Origin: Streptomyces sp. NBC_01476
GTDB taxonomy: Bacteria > Actinomycetota > Actinomycetes > Streptomycetales > Streptomycetaceae
DNA length: 64,000 bases
Direction: 5' to 3'
Assembly (NCBI RefSeq): GCF_036227265.1
Contig: NZ_CP109446.1
Coordinates: 7,519,001 to 7,583,000, forward strand
The translations under genes and the position numbers were made by a program. How positions within the stretch are numbered: position 1 is the stretch's first letter; each line of letters starts with the position of its first letter. Under the pieces are notes generated by a model. That model saw only the letters and a list, made by a program, of their open reading frames with translations, made no database searches and had not been told where the DNA came from. This document shows positions 33,747 to 41,282 of this stretch, in pieces.

Positions 33747-36539
33747 TCAGTGGCAGCCGACCCCGTAGGAACCGTTGCCGGAGTCCGCGCCCGGGTCGGT
33801 GGAGACGGTCAGACCGACGTACGGGTGCTTCTGGTCGGCCGCGTAGGTGAGCTTGTCGGTGAAGGTGTAGCTCGTCGCCCCCTTCGGGAACGTCGCGGTC
33901 TGCGGGGCCATCTTCACCGCCCCCTGCGGCTTGCCGTTGGCGCTGCGCCACCAGGTGAGGTGGAGCGTCCCGGCCGCGGCGCCGTCGTACTGCACGAACA
34001 CCGTGGCGGTCGCGGTGCGGTTGCCGGTGGAGCACTGGAAGCCGGTGACGGCGACGGACGAGACGTGCGGCCCGGGCGCCGACCCGGTGGTCTTCGTGGG
34101 ACCGGCCGAAGGGGTGGTCGGTACGGCGGTGAGGCTCGTGCCCGGTTTCCCGGTGGGGGTGGCCGGTGTGCTCCCGGTGGGCGTGGCGGTCACGGTGGGC
34201 GCGCCGCCTGCCACGGTCGGGGTGGCCGTGGGCGACACCGAGGGGCTGGCCGTCGGGGAGGCCGTGGTGGCCGCCGCCGAGGGCGAGGCGGTGGTGGGAG
34301 CGGGGGCCGAACTCAGCGAGGTGGACGGTGCCGCGGTGGGCTGCGCGGAGGCGTCGGCGTCGTCCTCGTTGCCGGTCGCCACGGCGGTGACGGCCAGGGC
34401 GCCCGCGACGATCACGGCTGCCGCGGTGATGGCAAGGATCTTGGCGCGCCGCCCGAACCGGGGTTTGCCGGCGCCGGGGCCGCCGGCGGGTGCCTTTCCA
34501 GCGGGAGGGCGCGGCGGAGTACCGGGGGCGCCGGTGCCCGGGGCAGCGGCGGGGAGTGCCGTGGCCGCTGCGGGGAGGGCGGCCGGCGCGGCGGGGGCGG
34601 GGGATGCGGCGGGCGCCGTGTCCGCGGCGTCGCCGGCGCCGGACGGCAGCAGCTGCGACAACTGGGCGACCAGCGCGGCGAGTTGGAGCCGTCCGTGCTC
34701 CTCCCAGTCCTCGCCGTAGGCGGCGACGGCCACCGCCTCCAGCTCGGCGGCGAACTCGGCCGCGCTCTGCGGGCGTTCGGCCGGGTCCTCGGCCAACCCC
34801 CGGGCGAGCAGCGGCCGTACGGGCTCCGGGACGCGCTCATCGGGAACCGGTGCCGGTGCCTGTGCCTGTGCCTGCGCCTCGGCGGGGCGGACCGCGAACT
34901 CCTCGGCGGTGAGGCACTCGTAGAAGGTGGCCGCTGCCGCGTAGAGGTCCGGGGCGGTGTCCACTGCGGGCGCCGCGTCCTGCGCGCCGCGTGCCGTCAG
35001 GCCGAAGTCGACGAGCTTGACGGTGCCTTCGGTGGTGACCAGGACGTTCGCCGGCTTGTAGGCGCGGTGGACGACACCTGCCTCGTGCGCGGCGGCGAGC
35101 CCGAGCAGCGATCCCTTCAGTACGGCGAGGGCGGACACGGGGTCGGTCGCGCCCCGCTCCCGCAGCAGGGTGTTGAGGCCGATCCCGTCGACCAGCTCCG
35201 TCACGACCGCGGCGTGCGGGCCGTCCTCGACGTAACCGTGGAACCGGGCGACATACGGCGAGTCCACGCCGGTGAGCGACTCGGCCTCGCCGCGGAACGC
35301 CGCACGGAACGCCGGGTCTTCGCGCAGCGCCGCCCACAGGTACGTGATCGCGACGACGGTGCCGCTCTCCTCGTGCCGCGCCCGCACCACCCGGCCGGAC
35401 GCACCCGCGCCGACTTCCCGCTCATGCCGGTAGCCAGGGACCTGCCACGGGCCGCCCACCGGGGCGACGGCTTTCTGAGCCGGGGCGACGGCCTTCCGCC
35501 CCTTGACGGCGGCCTTCGCCGGCGTCGCCTTCTTCGCCGCCACCGCGGAGGTCTTCCGCCCCTTCACGCCCCCGGCCGCCGGAGCCGCCTTCCTGGCCCC
35601 CGCCCCCTTCCGCCCCGGCCCGGCAGCAGCTTGCGCGACAGCGCCCGCCGGCACCTGCCCAGCCCCGCCGGCCTTCGCGGCCGTCGTTGCTGCGGCCTGT
35701 GCGGTTTCGCCGTTCGCTGCCGCGGCAGGTTGTCCGTCGGCGGGTGCCGGGGCCTGCCCGGCGTTGCTGCCTGCGGGGGCAGTCGGTTCCGCGGCTTGCG
35801 CGGTCCCGTTACCCGCTGCGGGAGCGCCCGCCTCCCCGCCGTCGGCTGCCGGGCCCTGCGTGGCTTCGCCGCCTGCCGGCGCCGCTTCGCCGGCCTTCGC
35901 GGCCCGCGGGCCTGCGGTCGCTGCGGCCTGTGCTTGTCCGCCGGTGGGTGCAGCGGATTTTCCGGCTTTGCCGCCTGCCGCAGCCGCGGGTGCTTGTCCG
36001 TCCGTTGCTGTCGGGGTGTGTCCCGCCGTGCTGCCTGCGGCGGTAGTCGGCGCCGCGCTGCTCGCTGCGGCGGCGTCGGCCTGTTCGCCGGCGGGTGCCG
36101 GCACCTGCGTGGCGTTGCTGACCGCGGCGGCAGCCGGTGTCGCTGCCTGCTCAGGCTTGGCTGCCGCCGGGGCGGGGTGTGCGGAGGTGGTCGCGGGTTT
36201 GGCCGCGGTGGTCTTCCGCTTCGTGGTTGCTCGCGCCGCGGGCTTTTGCTCCTTGGGCGCCGCCGGCGTGGCGGCTGCCTCCTCGGCGGCCGTCAACTCG
36301 GCGGCCCCGGTCGGGTCCTGTGCCGACGCGGCCTTCCGTGCTCGCGTGCCCGGCCGGCCCGGGGACCGCTGGGCCGCCTTCGCCGTCGTCGGCCGGGGGT
36401 CGGCCGCCGGGCCGCCCTCCGCAGGAGACTGGGCCGCGGTCTCCCGCGGCTTCGCGGGGCGCTGCTGCCCGGCCGGCCGGCCCTCCGCGGCCGTCGCGTT
36501 GTCCTCGCCGGGTATGCCCGTGCCGTCGTGGTCGTCCAC
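33747..36539 (-). CDS. Membrane Ser/Thr kinase-like protein, predicted pseudokinase with long Ala/Lys-rich tail
   Basis: 930 residues from the GTG at 36539 (GAGGGG upstream). Residues 1-365 are Ala/Pro/Thr-rich low complexity, ending in a lysine-rich part with repeated VKGRK blocks that resembles histone H1 tails. Residues 370-605 have the kinase fold: glycine loop VGAGASGRV is kept, but VAIK reads VAIT (Thr399), the catalytic HRD reads HRA (Ala493 in VVHRAYKPANVL), and the activation segment is cut from DFG (Asp511) straight to DLYAAAATFYECL without an APE motif. One transmembrane helix (about 698-720), a Thr/Pro/Ser-rich stalk and a 110-residue outer domain with two cysteines follow. Phosphotransfer looks unlikely. 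A scaffold or sensor role is inferred. Confidence 0.85.
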   Translation of the reverse strand: MDDHDGTGIPGEDNATAAEGRPAGQQRPAKPRETAAQSPAEGGPAADPRPTTAKAAQRSPGRPGTRARKAASAQDPTGAAELTAAEEAAATPAAPKEQKPAARATTKRKTTAAKPATTSAHPAPAAAKPEQAATPAAAAVSNATQVPAPAGEQADAAAASSAAPTTAAGSTAGHTPTATDGQAPAAAAGGKAGKSAAPTGGQAQAAATAGPRAAKAGEAAPAGGEATQGPAADGGEAGAPAAGNGTAQAAEPTAPAGSNAGQAPAPADGQPAAAANGETAQAAATTAAKAGGAGQVPAGAVAQAAAGPGRKGAGARKAAPAAGGVKGRKTSAVAAKKATPAKAAVKGRKAVAPAQKAVAPVGGPWQVPGYRHEREVGAGASGRVVRARHEESGTVVAITYLWAALREDPAFRAAFRGEAESLTGVDSPYVARFHGYVEDGPHAAVVTELVDGIGLNTLLRERGATDPVSALAVLKGSLLGLAAAHEAGVVHRAYKPANVLVTTEGTVKLVDFGLTARGAQDAAPAVDTAPDLYAAAATFYECLTAEEFAVRPAEAQAQAQAPAPVPDERVPEPVRPLLARGLAEDPAERPQSAAEFAAELEAVAVAAYGEDWEEHGRLQLAALVAQLSQLLPSGAGDAADTAPAASPAPAAPAALPAAATALPAAAPGTGAPGTPPRPPAGKAPAGGPGAGKPRFGRRAKILAITAAAVIVAGALAVTAVATGNEDDADASAQPTAAPSTSLSSAPAPTTASPSAAATTASPTASPSVSPTATPTVAGGAPTVTATPTGSTPATPTGKPGTSLTAVPTTPSAGPTKTTGSAPGPHVSSVAVTGFQCSTGNRTATATVFVQYDGAAAGTLHLTWWRSANGKPQGAVKMAPQTATFPKGATSYTFTDKLTYAADQKHPYVGLTVSTDPGADSGNGSYGVGCH

Positions 36540-36850
36540 CTGATCCCGCCCCTCGCGCTGCCCCTTGTGGAGAAGCCGCTGTTCGTAGCCCCTCGACGCC
36601 CGGTTCTGTTCTCTCGGGTTCCGCCGGCAGCCGGGCCGATCTGCCGGGGCCCCACGGCATCCGCTGGACCTTCCCCCCAAGAGGGCTGAGCGCCGAAGAC
36701 GCGGGCAGGGCCCGGGAAACACCCAGGGGCCGGAGAGGAGGAGCCGTGAGGATCAAGAGGGTACTGGTGACCGAGCCGATCCGGGGTATCGGGGCGCCCC
36801 TGAACGGCAGTTGCCCGTCACCGGGCCCGCGCTCCAGACCTGCCCGGGGC
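36540..36850. other. Non-coding region upstream of the pseudokinase gene
   Basis: About 310 bases between the kinase-like start and the XRE gene stop. Reading frames crossing it lack ribosome sites. The pseudokinase promoter should lie here; no clear repeat or hairpin was found. Confidence 0.4.
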
Positions 36851-37729
36851 TCAACCTTCCTGGTGGGGCCCCCGAAGGGCCGCCGCAGGGGTCTGCGGGG
36901 CATTCCATCCGGCCAGGATCTGGAGGGAGTAAGCGGTGGGGGAGCCGGGTTCTGCGTTGTAGAGGCAGAGGGTCTGATCGGGGTCGCCGGGGAGTTGGAA
37001 GGACTCGTAGGCGAAGTGCAGGTCGCCGACGAGCGGGTGGTGGTAGACCTTGGCGCCGTGGCTGCGCCGCAGCACCCGGTGGTCGTTCCACCACGTGGTG
37101 AACTCGGGCGAACGCAGCGTCAGTTCACCCACCAGGTCAGCGAGCCGCCGGTCATGGGGGTAACGGCCTGCTTCCAGGCGCAGTATGGCGACGGTCTCCG
37201 CGGCGAGGCGCTCCCAGTCCCCGGTGCGTTCGCGGGCCTTGGGGTCCAGGAGGTAGTAGCGGGCGAGGTTGCGCTGGGGCACCGGCAGGGCGTCGAAGTC
37301 GGTGAGGACCGCGCGGGCCAGGTGGTTGGAGGCCAGGACGTCGGTGCGCCTGCCGAGGATGAAGGCCGGGCGGTGGTCGAGGGCCTGCAGCGTCAGGTAG
37401 AGGCCGGGCCGCACCCGCTGGGGGCTCGCCGGGGTCCGGCTGCCGGCGGCCGGCCGGGAGAGAAGATCGCCCAGGTGTTCGCGTTCGGTGGCGTCCAGCC
37501 GCAGGGCCTCGGCGAGCGAGGCGAGGACCTCCGGCGAGGGGTTGGAGGCACGGCCCTGCTCCAGGCGGGTGTAGTACTCCGTGCTCACCCCGGCCAGCCG
37601 GGCGGCCTCCTCCCGGCGCAGCCCCGGGACCCGCCGGGGCCGCCCGTCGCTGGGCAGACCCGCCTGCTCCGGGGTGATCCGGGCACGGCGGGTACGCAGG
37701 AAGTCGGCGGTCTCACTGCGGCGGTCCAT
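36851..37729 (-). CDS. XRE-family regulator with MmyB-type ligand domain
   Basis: 292 residues from the ATG at 37729. The N-terminal HTH (about 10-75) includes ADFLRTRRARITPEQAGLP, RVPGLRREEAARLAGVSTEYYTRLEQGR. The C-terminal domain (about 105-270) matches the MmyB-like ligand-binding fold (ILGRRTDVLASNHLARAVL, LARYYLLDP, SPEFTTWWNDHRV, GDLHFAYESFQLPGDPDQTLCLYNAEPGS). These regulators commonly sit divergently from a short-chain dehydrogenase that they control, exactly as seen here. The ligand is unknown; fatty-acid-like compounds have been found in the MmyB fold. Confidence 0.9.
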   Translation of the reverse strand: MDRRSETADFLRTRRARITPEQAGLPSDGRPRRVPGLRREEAARLAGVSTEYYTRLEQGRASNPSPEVLASLAEALRLDATEREHLGDLLSRPAAGSRTPASPQRVRPGLYLTLQALDHRPAFILGRRTDVLASNHLARAVLTDFDALPVPQRNLARYYLLDPKARERTGDWERLAAETVAILRLEAGRYPHDRRLADLVGELTLRSPEFTTWWNDHRVLRRSHGAKVYHHPLVGDLHFAYESFQLPGDPDQTLCLYNAEPGSPTAYSLQILAGWNAPQTPAAALRGPHQEG

Positions 37730-37923
37730 ACCCCTAGTCTCACCCGGGCCCGCCGGTGGCGCGTGCCCGCTGGGTGGCCCTGGCGGTACCTGCCTCATCA
37801 GGGCAGGTCCGGCCGCCCCAAACGGGTGCGGGGCGGTGGTGTGCTGGATGAGGGACGAGCGGCTCCCGCCGCCGCCCCGGCGCAAGCTCCCCCTCGGCTT
37901 TCCCTTCCGGAAGGTGAATCCCC

Positions 37924-38715
37924 ATGACCACTTCCTCCGCCCCTTCAGCCCCCTCCGCCAACCCCCTCGACGGCCGGATCGCCGTCGTCACCGGAGCCTC
38001 CAGCGGCATCGGTGAGGCGTCCGCCGAGCATCTGGCGTCACTCGGCGCCACGGTCGTCGTCCTGGCCCGGCGCGCCGACCGGCTGGCCGACCTGGTCGCC
38101 CGCATCGAGAAGAACGGCGGCAGGGCGCTGGCGATCTCCGCCGACGTCACCGACACCGCGGCCGTGCGGGCCGCCGCCGACCGGGTGGCAGCCGAACTCG
38201 GCGGCGCTGACCTGCTGTTCAACAACGCGGGCGTCATGCTCCCGGCGCCGGTCGAGGAGCTGCGCACCGACCAGTGGCAGCACCAGATCGACCTGAACAT
38301 CACCGGGCTGATGAACGTGATCGGCGCGTTCGTGCCGCAGCTGGTCACGAGCGCCGGCGAGCGCGGTGTGGCCGACCTGATCAACACCTCCTCGATCGCC
38401 GCGCAGAACATCTTTCCCAACTTCGCGGTCTACTCCGGCACCAAGGCGTACGTGACCCACCTCTCCCGCCACCTGCGGACCGAGCTGGGACCGAAGAACG
38501 TCCGGGTCGCGGCGATCGAGCCGGGCATCGTCGGCACCGAACTGCAGAGCCACGTCACCGACGCCGGCGCCCTGGAATGGCTCGACGGGTCGAAGGAGAC
38601 GGTGGACTGGCTCACCCCGCAGGACATCGCCAGGACCATCGGCTTCATCGCCGCCCTGCCGCCCCGGGTCAACCTCCAGCAGGTCACCATCATGCCCACC
38701 GGGCAGACCGGCTGA
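37924..38715 (+). CDS. Short-chain dehydrogenase/reductase
   Basis: 263 residues from the ATG at 37924, preceded by GGAAGG. Classical SDR: cofactor loop TGASSGIGE (about 24-32), NNAGVM, catalytic Ser in LINTSSIAA, and the YSGTKAYVTHLSRHLRTEL motif with Tyr and Lys four apart. Arg-rich residues after strand 2 (LARRADRLADL) favour NADP(H). It is encoded divergently from the MmyB-type regulator with a 194-base spacer. The substrate is unknown. Confidence 0.92.
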   Translation: MTTSSAPSAPSANPLDGRIAVVTGASSGIGEASAEHLASLGATVVVLARRADRLADLVARIEKNGGRALAISADVTDTAAVRAAADRVAAELGGADLLFNNAGVMLPAPVEELRTDQWQHQIDLNITGLMNVIGAFVPQLVTSAGERGVADLINTSSIAAQNIFPNFAVYSGTKAYVTHLSRHLRTELGPKNVRVAAIEPGIVGTELQSHVTDAGALEWLDGSKETVDWLTPQDIARTIGFIAALPPRVNLQQVTIMPTGQTG

Positions 38716-38724
38716 CGCTCGCGC

Positions 38725-38752
38725 GGCGCGCGCCCCGCTCAGGGCGCGCGCC
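38725..38752. terminator. Hairpin between convergent SDR and GNAT genes
   Basis: A perfect 10-bp stem (GGCGCGCGCC on both arms, itself palindromic) with an 8-nt loop. It overlaps the GNAT stop codon, so it could end transcripts from both sides. Confidence 0.6.
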
Positions 38753-39299
38753 CGAAGTCGACCCGCGGGGTCGGCCGGAACTCCGTCCCCCGCAGCGGCT
38801 CGTCGCCCACCAGCCGTTTGGCGAAGGGCAGCGGCCCGCCCAGGGACTCCGGGTCGGCGGTGAGGTCGAAGAGCGCTGTGTAACCGGTCGTCAGATAGAG
38901 CCCCCTGGCCTCCGGCTGGCGCGGTCCGGTGGTGAGATAGACTCGCTGGTAGCCGGCCGCGGTGGCGGCCCGCTCCAGCTCCGCGACGACCCGCCGGGCC
39001 AGCCCCTCGCGGCGGTGGCCGCTGTGCGTCCAGATCCTTTTGAGCTCGGCGGTCTGTTCGTCGTAGCGGCGGTAGGCCCCGCCGGCCACCGGTTCGCCGT
39101 CCCGCAGCAGCAGGAGCAGCAGCCCGCCGTGCTCCGGTTCGAACTCCTGTGCAGGGTAGCGCGCCAGTTCCCGTCCAGCGCCGCCGAGCGAGGGGTAGCG
39201 GGTGCTGTACTCGTGCTCCAGTTCCCGCAGCAGCGGCTGGGTGAGCGGATCGGTGAGCGTCGCCGTCCGTACCTCGTAACGCGGTGTGGTGGTGGTCAC
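38739..39299 (-). CDS. GNAT-family N-acetyltransferase
   Basis: 186 residues. The GTG at 39299 overlaps the stop of the luciferase-like gene by four bases (GTGA), so the two are translationally coupled. The acetyl-CoA-binding region reads IWTHSGHRREGLARRVVAELE, followed by YQRVYLTTGPRQPEARGLYLTTGYT, typical of GNAT motifs A and B. The acceptor is unknown. Coupling to an SsuD-like monooxygenase gene behind a cysteine leader peptide suggests a role in the same sulfur-related unit. Confidence 0.88.
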   Translation of the reverse strand: MTTTTPRYEVRTATLTDPLTQPLLRELEHEYSTRYPSLGGAGRELARYPAQEFEPEHGGLLLLLLRDGEPVAGGAYRRYDEQTAELKRIWTHSGHRREGLARRVVAELERAATAAGYQRVYLTTGPRQPEARGLYLTTGYTALFDLTADPESLGGPLPFAKRLVGDEPLRGTEFRPTPRVDFGRAP

Positions 39300-40393
39300 C
39301 GGCCGGTCCCCTCCGCGTCACGCTTGGCGACCTCCGCACGGACCAGCGGGATGACATGGCGGCCGAAGTCGATGGCGTCCCCCAGCAGGTCGTAGCCGCG
39401 GGCGGAGATGATGTCCACGCCGATGTCGTAGTAGTCCAGCAGGGCCTGTGCCACCGTCTCCGGGGTGCCGACCAGGGCGTTGGAGTTGCCCGCTCCGCCG
39501 GTCGCGGCGGCGGTGGGGGTCCACAGCGCACGGTCGAAGCGCTCGCCCTGCTCCGCGATCGCGATCAGCCGCTGCGAGCCGGAGTTCTGCGGCTGGTCGC
39601 CGCCGCGGCGCGTCCACGCCCCGGACGCCCGGCGCTCCTGGATGGCGGCGACCGTGCGGTGCGCCTTCTCCCAGGCCAGTTCCTCGGTAGGAGCGATGAT
39701 CGGCCGGAAAGCCGCCTGGATACGTGGCGGGGTGGCGCGTCCGGCGGCGAGCGCCGCCGCCTTCACGGCGTCGATCTGCTGGGCGGTCTCGGCCAGCGGT
39801 TCGCCCCACAGCGCGTAGATGTCGGCCACGGCGCCGCCCGCCGCGTAGGCGGCGGGGGAGGAGCCGCCGAAGGAGACGTCCGGGTGGGGCTGCCGCACCG
39901 GGAAGACGTCGGAGACGAAGTCGTTGAAACGGTAGTGCTCGCCCTCGTGGTCGAAGGCCTCGTGCTCGGTCCACACCCGCTTGACGATCTCGATGTACTC
40001 GCGGGTGCGGCCGTAGCGCTCGTCCTTGGTGAGGAAGTCGCCCTCGCGCTGCTGTTCGTGGTCGTTGCCGCCGGTGATGAAGTGGACGGCGAGCCGGCCC
40101 TCGCTGATCTGGTCGAGGGTGGCGAACTCCTTCGCCGCGAAGGTCGGGTACGAGACGTTCGGCCGGTGCGCCAGCAGGATCTGCAGCCGGGCGGTGTTCG
40201 CGGCGATGTACGCGGCGGCGGTGCCGGGTTCGGGCGAACCCGACCTGTAGGCGAACAGCACCCGGTCCCAGCCGTGGTCCTCATGGGCACGGGCGAGCTT
40301 GAGCGTGTACTCCTTGTCGAAGGACGCCCCGCTGCGCGGGTTGGTCTCGGAGCCGTCGTTGGTGGCGGCGATCCCGAGGAATTCGATGGGCAT
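39296..40393 (-). CDS. SsuD-like luciferase-family monooxygenase (second copy)
   Basis: 365 residues from the ATG at 40393. Luciferase-like TIM barrel with the SsuD-type landmarks LARAHEDHGWDRVLFAYRSGSPEPGTAAAYIAANT, FAAKEFATLDQISEGRLAVHFITGGNDHEQQREGDFL and VSFGGSSPAA. It differs clearly from the protein at 26528-27676: it lacks the TPTGAWCEDAW cysteine segment and has a larger insertion near residue 265. It probably oxidises an organosulfur or related compound with reduced flavin. It lies 269 bases downstream of a second cysteine leader peptide and is followed by a coupled acetyltransferase. Confidence 0.87.
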   Translation of the reverse strand: MPIEFLGIAATNDGSETNPRSGASFDKEYTLKLARAHEDHGWDRVLFAYRSGSPEPGTAAAYIAANTARLQILLAHRPNVSYPTFAAKEFATLDQISEGRLAVHFITGGNDHEQQREGDFLTKDERYGRTREYIEIVKRVWTEHEAFDHEGEHYRFNDFVSDVFPVRQPHPDVSFGGSSPAAYAAGGAVADIYALWGEPLAETAQQIDAVKAAALAAGRATPPRIQAAFRPIIAPTEELAWEKAHRTVAAIQERRASGAWTRRGGDQPQNSGSQRLIAIAEQGERFDRALWTPTAAATGGAGNSNALVGTPETVAQALLDYYDIGVDIISARGYDLLGDAIDFGRHVIPLVRAEVAKRDAEGTGR

Positions 40394-40662
40394 GATGGGG
40401 CCTTTCGGTGCGGTGGGTGGTGGCGTCGGGGGCGCTCGTGGGGGTCTCGGTCCCCTTTCGCCGGTCGCGGGCAGGGCGTCACAGGGCAGAACCGGGCCCG
40501 CCGGAGCGGGACCGCAGGGGTCCGCTCGGGTCGGAGATCAGGAGGGATCTCGCGGCGGCGGTGGGCTGCCTACAGGGAGGAGGGGCGCACGGCCGGGCCG
40601 TCATGGCGACGGTGCGGCGGATACGGCGGGGGAGGGGCGAAACGGGGGGCGGAGGACCGGTC
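40394..40662 (-). other. Leader region between leader peptide 2 and the SsuD-like gene
   Basis: 269 non-coding bases of GC-rich sequence. If the leader peptide controls the downstream genes, the switching RNA structures should lie here. No dominant hairpin was recognised by eye. Confidence 0.4.
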
Positions 40663-40767
40663 TCAGCGGACCGGGCGCACCCGGGGACACAGCGCGCTGC
40701 TCACCCGGAGCAGATCGACATGGCGCCGCGCGACGCGCAGTTCGAAGGACCCGTACGGGCGGCACAC
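40663..40767 (-). CDS. Cysteine leader peptide (attenuator type), copy 2
   Basis: 34 residues from a GTG at 40767 (the start is uncertain). The core RRHVDLLRVSSALC is nearly identical to copy 1 at 24603-24686, while the flanking residues differ. It stands upstream of the second SsuD-like gene on the same strand. The conserved core with a late Cys codon fits the actinobacterial cysteine leader family. It is too short for routine gene callers and would easily be missed. Confidence 0.78.
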   Translation of the reverse strand: MCRPYGSFELRVARRHVDLLRVSSALCPRVRPVR

Positions 40768-41282
40768 GCTGTCGCAGGGTCGTACCCGCACGTGATCACC
40801 TCGCACTCATCCGGCCCGTGGGCCTCGCGCTTACAGGACAGTTCGCTGTCCTGTCGGGTCGTCACCTGGAGCACCCCACCGCGGCGGAGGGTTGCCGGTC
40901 AGCGAGCCAGGGCTTGGTGCTGACGCTCATAACCGTGGATCACGCTAACCCCTCGGCGGCTTCCGGGCAATGCCCTCCGGGGCGCCGGAAGCCGCCGCCG
41001 TACGAGGGAGCGAGCGCCGGCCGCGTCCGCGGGCCCCTGACGGATCCACCGGACCGGGGGGCCGCGGTTCTGCGCGGTCGCGTTCGCGCGCTCCGGGAGA
41101 GGGCTCGCACAAAGCTCGCTGAACGAGCTTCTTTGAGGGCCCCGGACTCCGCCGATCCCGGTCGACTCGGATGTGTGTGTGATATACCGTTTTGATTGTT
41201 GTTATCCGCTTTAGGGTGATTCTTGCCCAGGTTCGGACCGGCCGGACGGCGCGACCTGTGGCACTGATCGAATGAGCACCGT
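40768..41282. other. Divergent control region, leader peptide 2 / SpoIIE-type phosphatase
   Basis: About 515 bases. It contains the 22-base palindrome at 40833-40854 and, nearer the phosphatase gene, the most AT-rich patch of the area (about 41170-41225, with GATATACCGTTTTGATTG), a plausible plus-strand promoter. No other gene is seen. Confidence 0.5.
40833..40854. promoter_or_regulatory. Perfect 9-bp inverted repeat with TTCG centre
   Basis: ACAGGACAG (40833-40841), TTCG, CTGTCCTGT (40846-40854). It lies 66 bp upstream of leader peptide 2. It could be a repressor operator for the minus-strand sulfur unit or, as RNA, a UUCG-tetraloop hairpin. Its full symmetry favours a dimeric DNA-binding protein. 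Confidence 0.6.
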
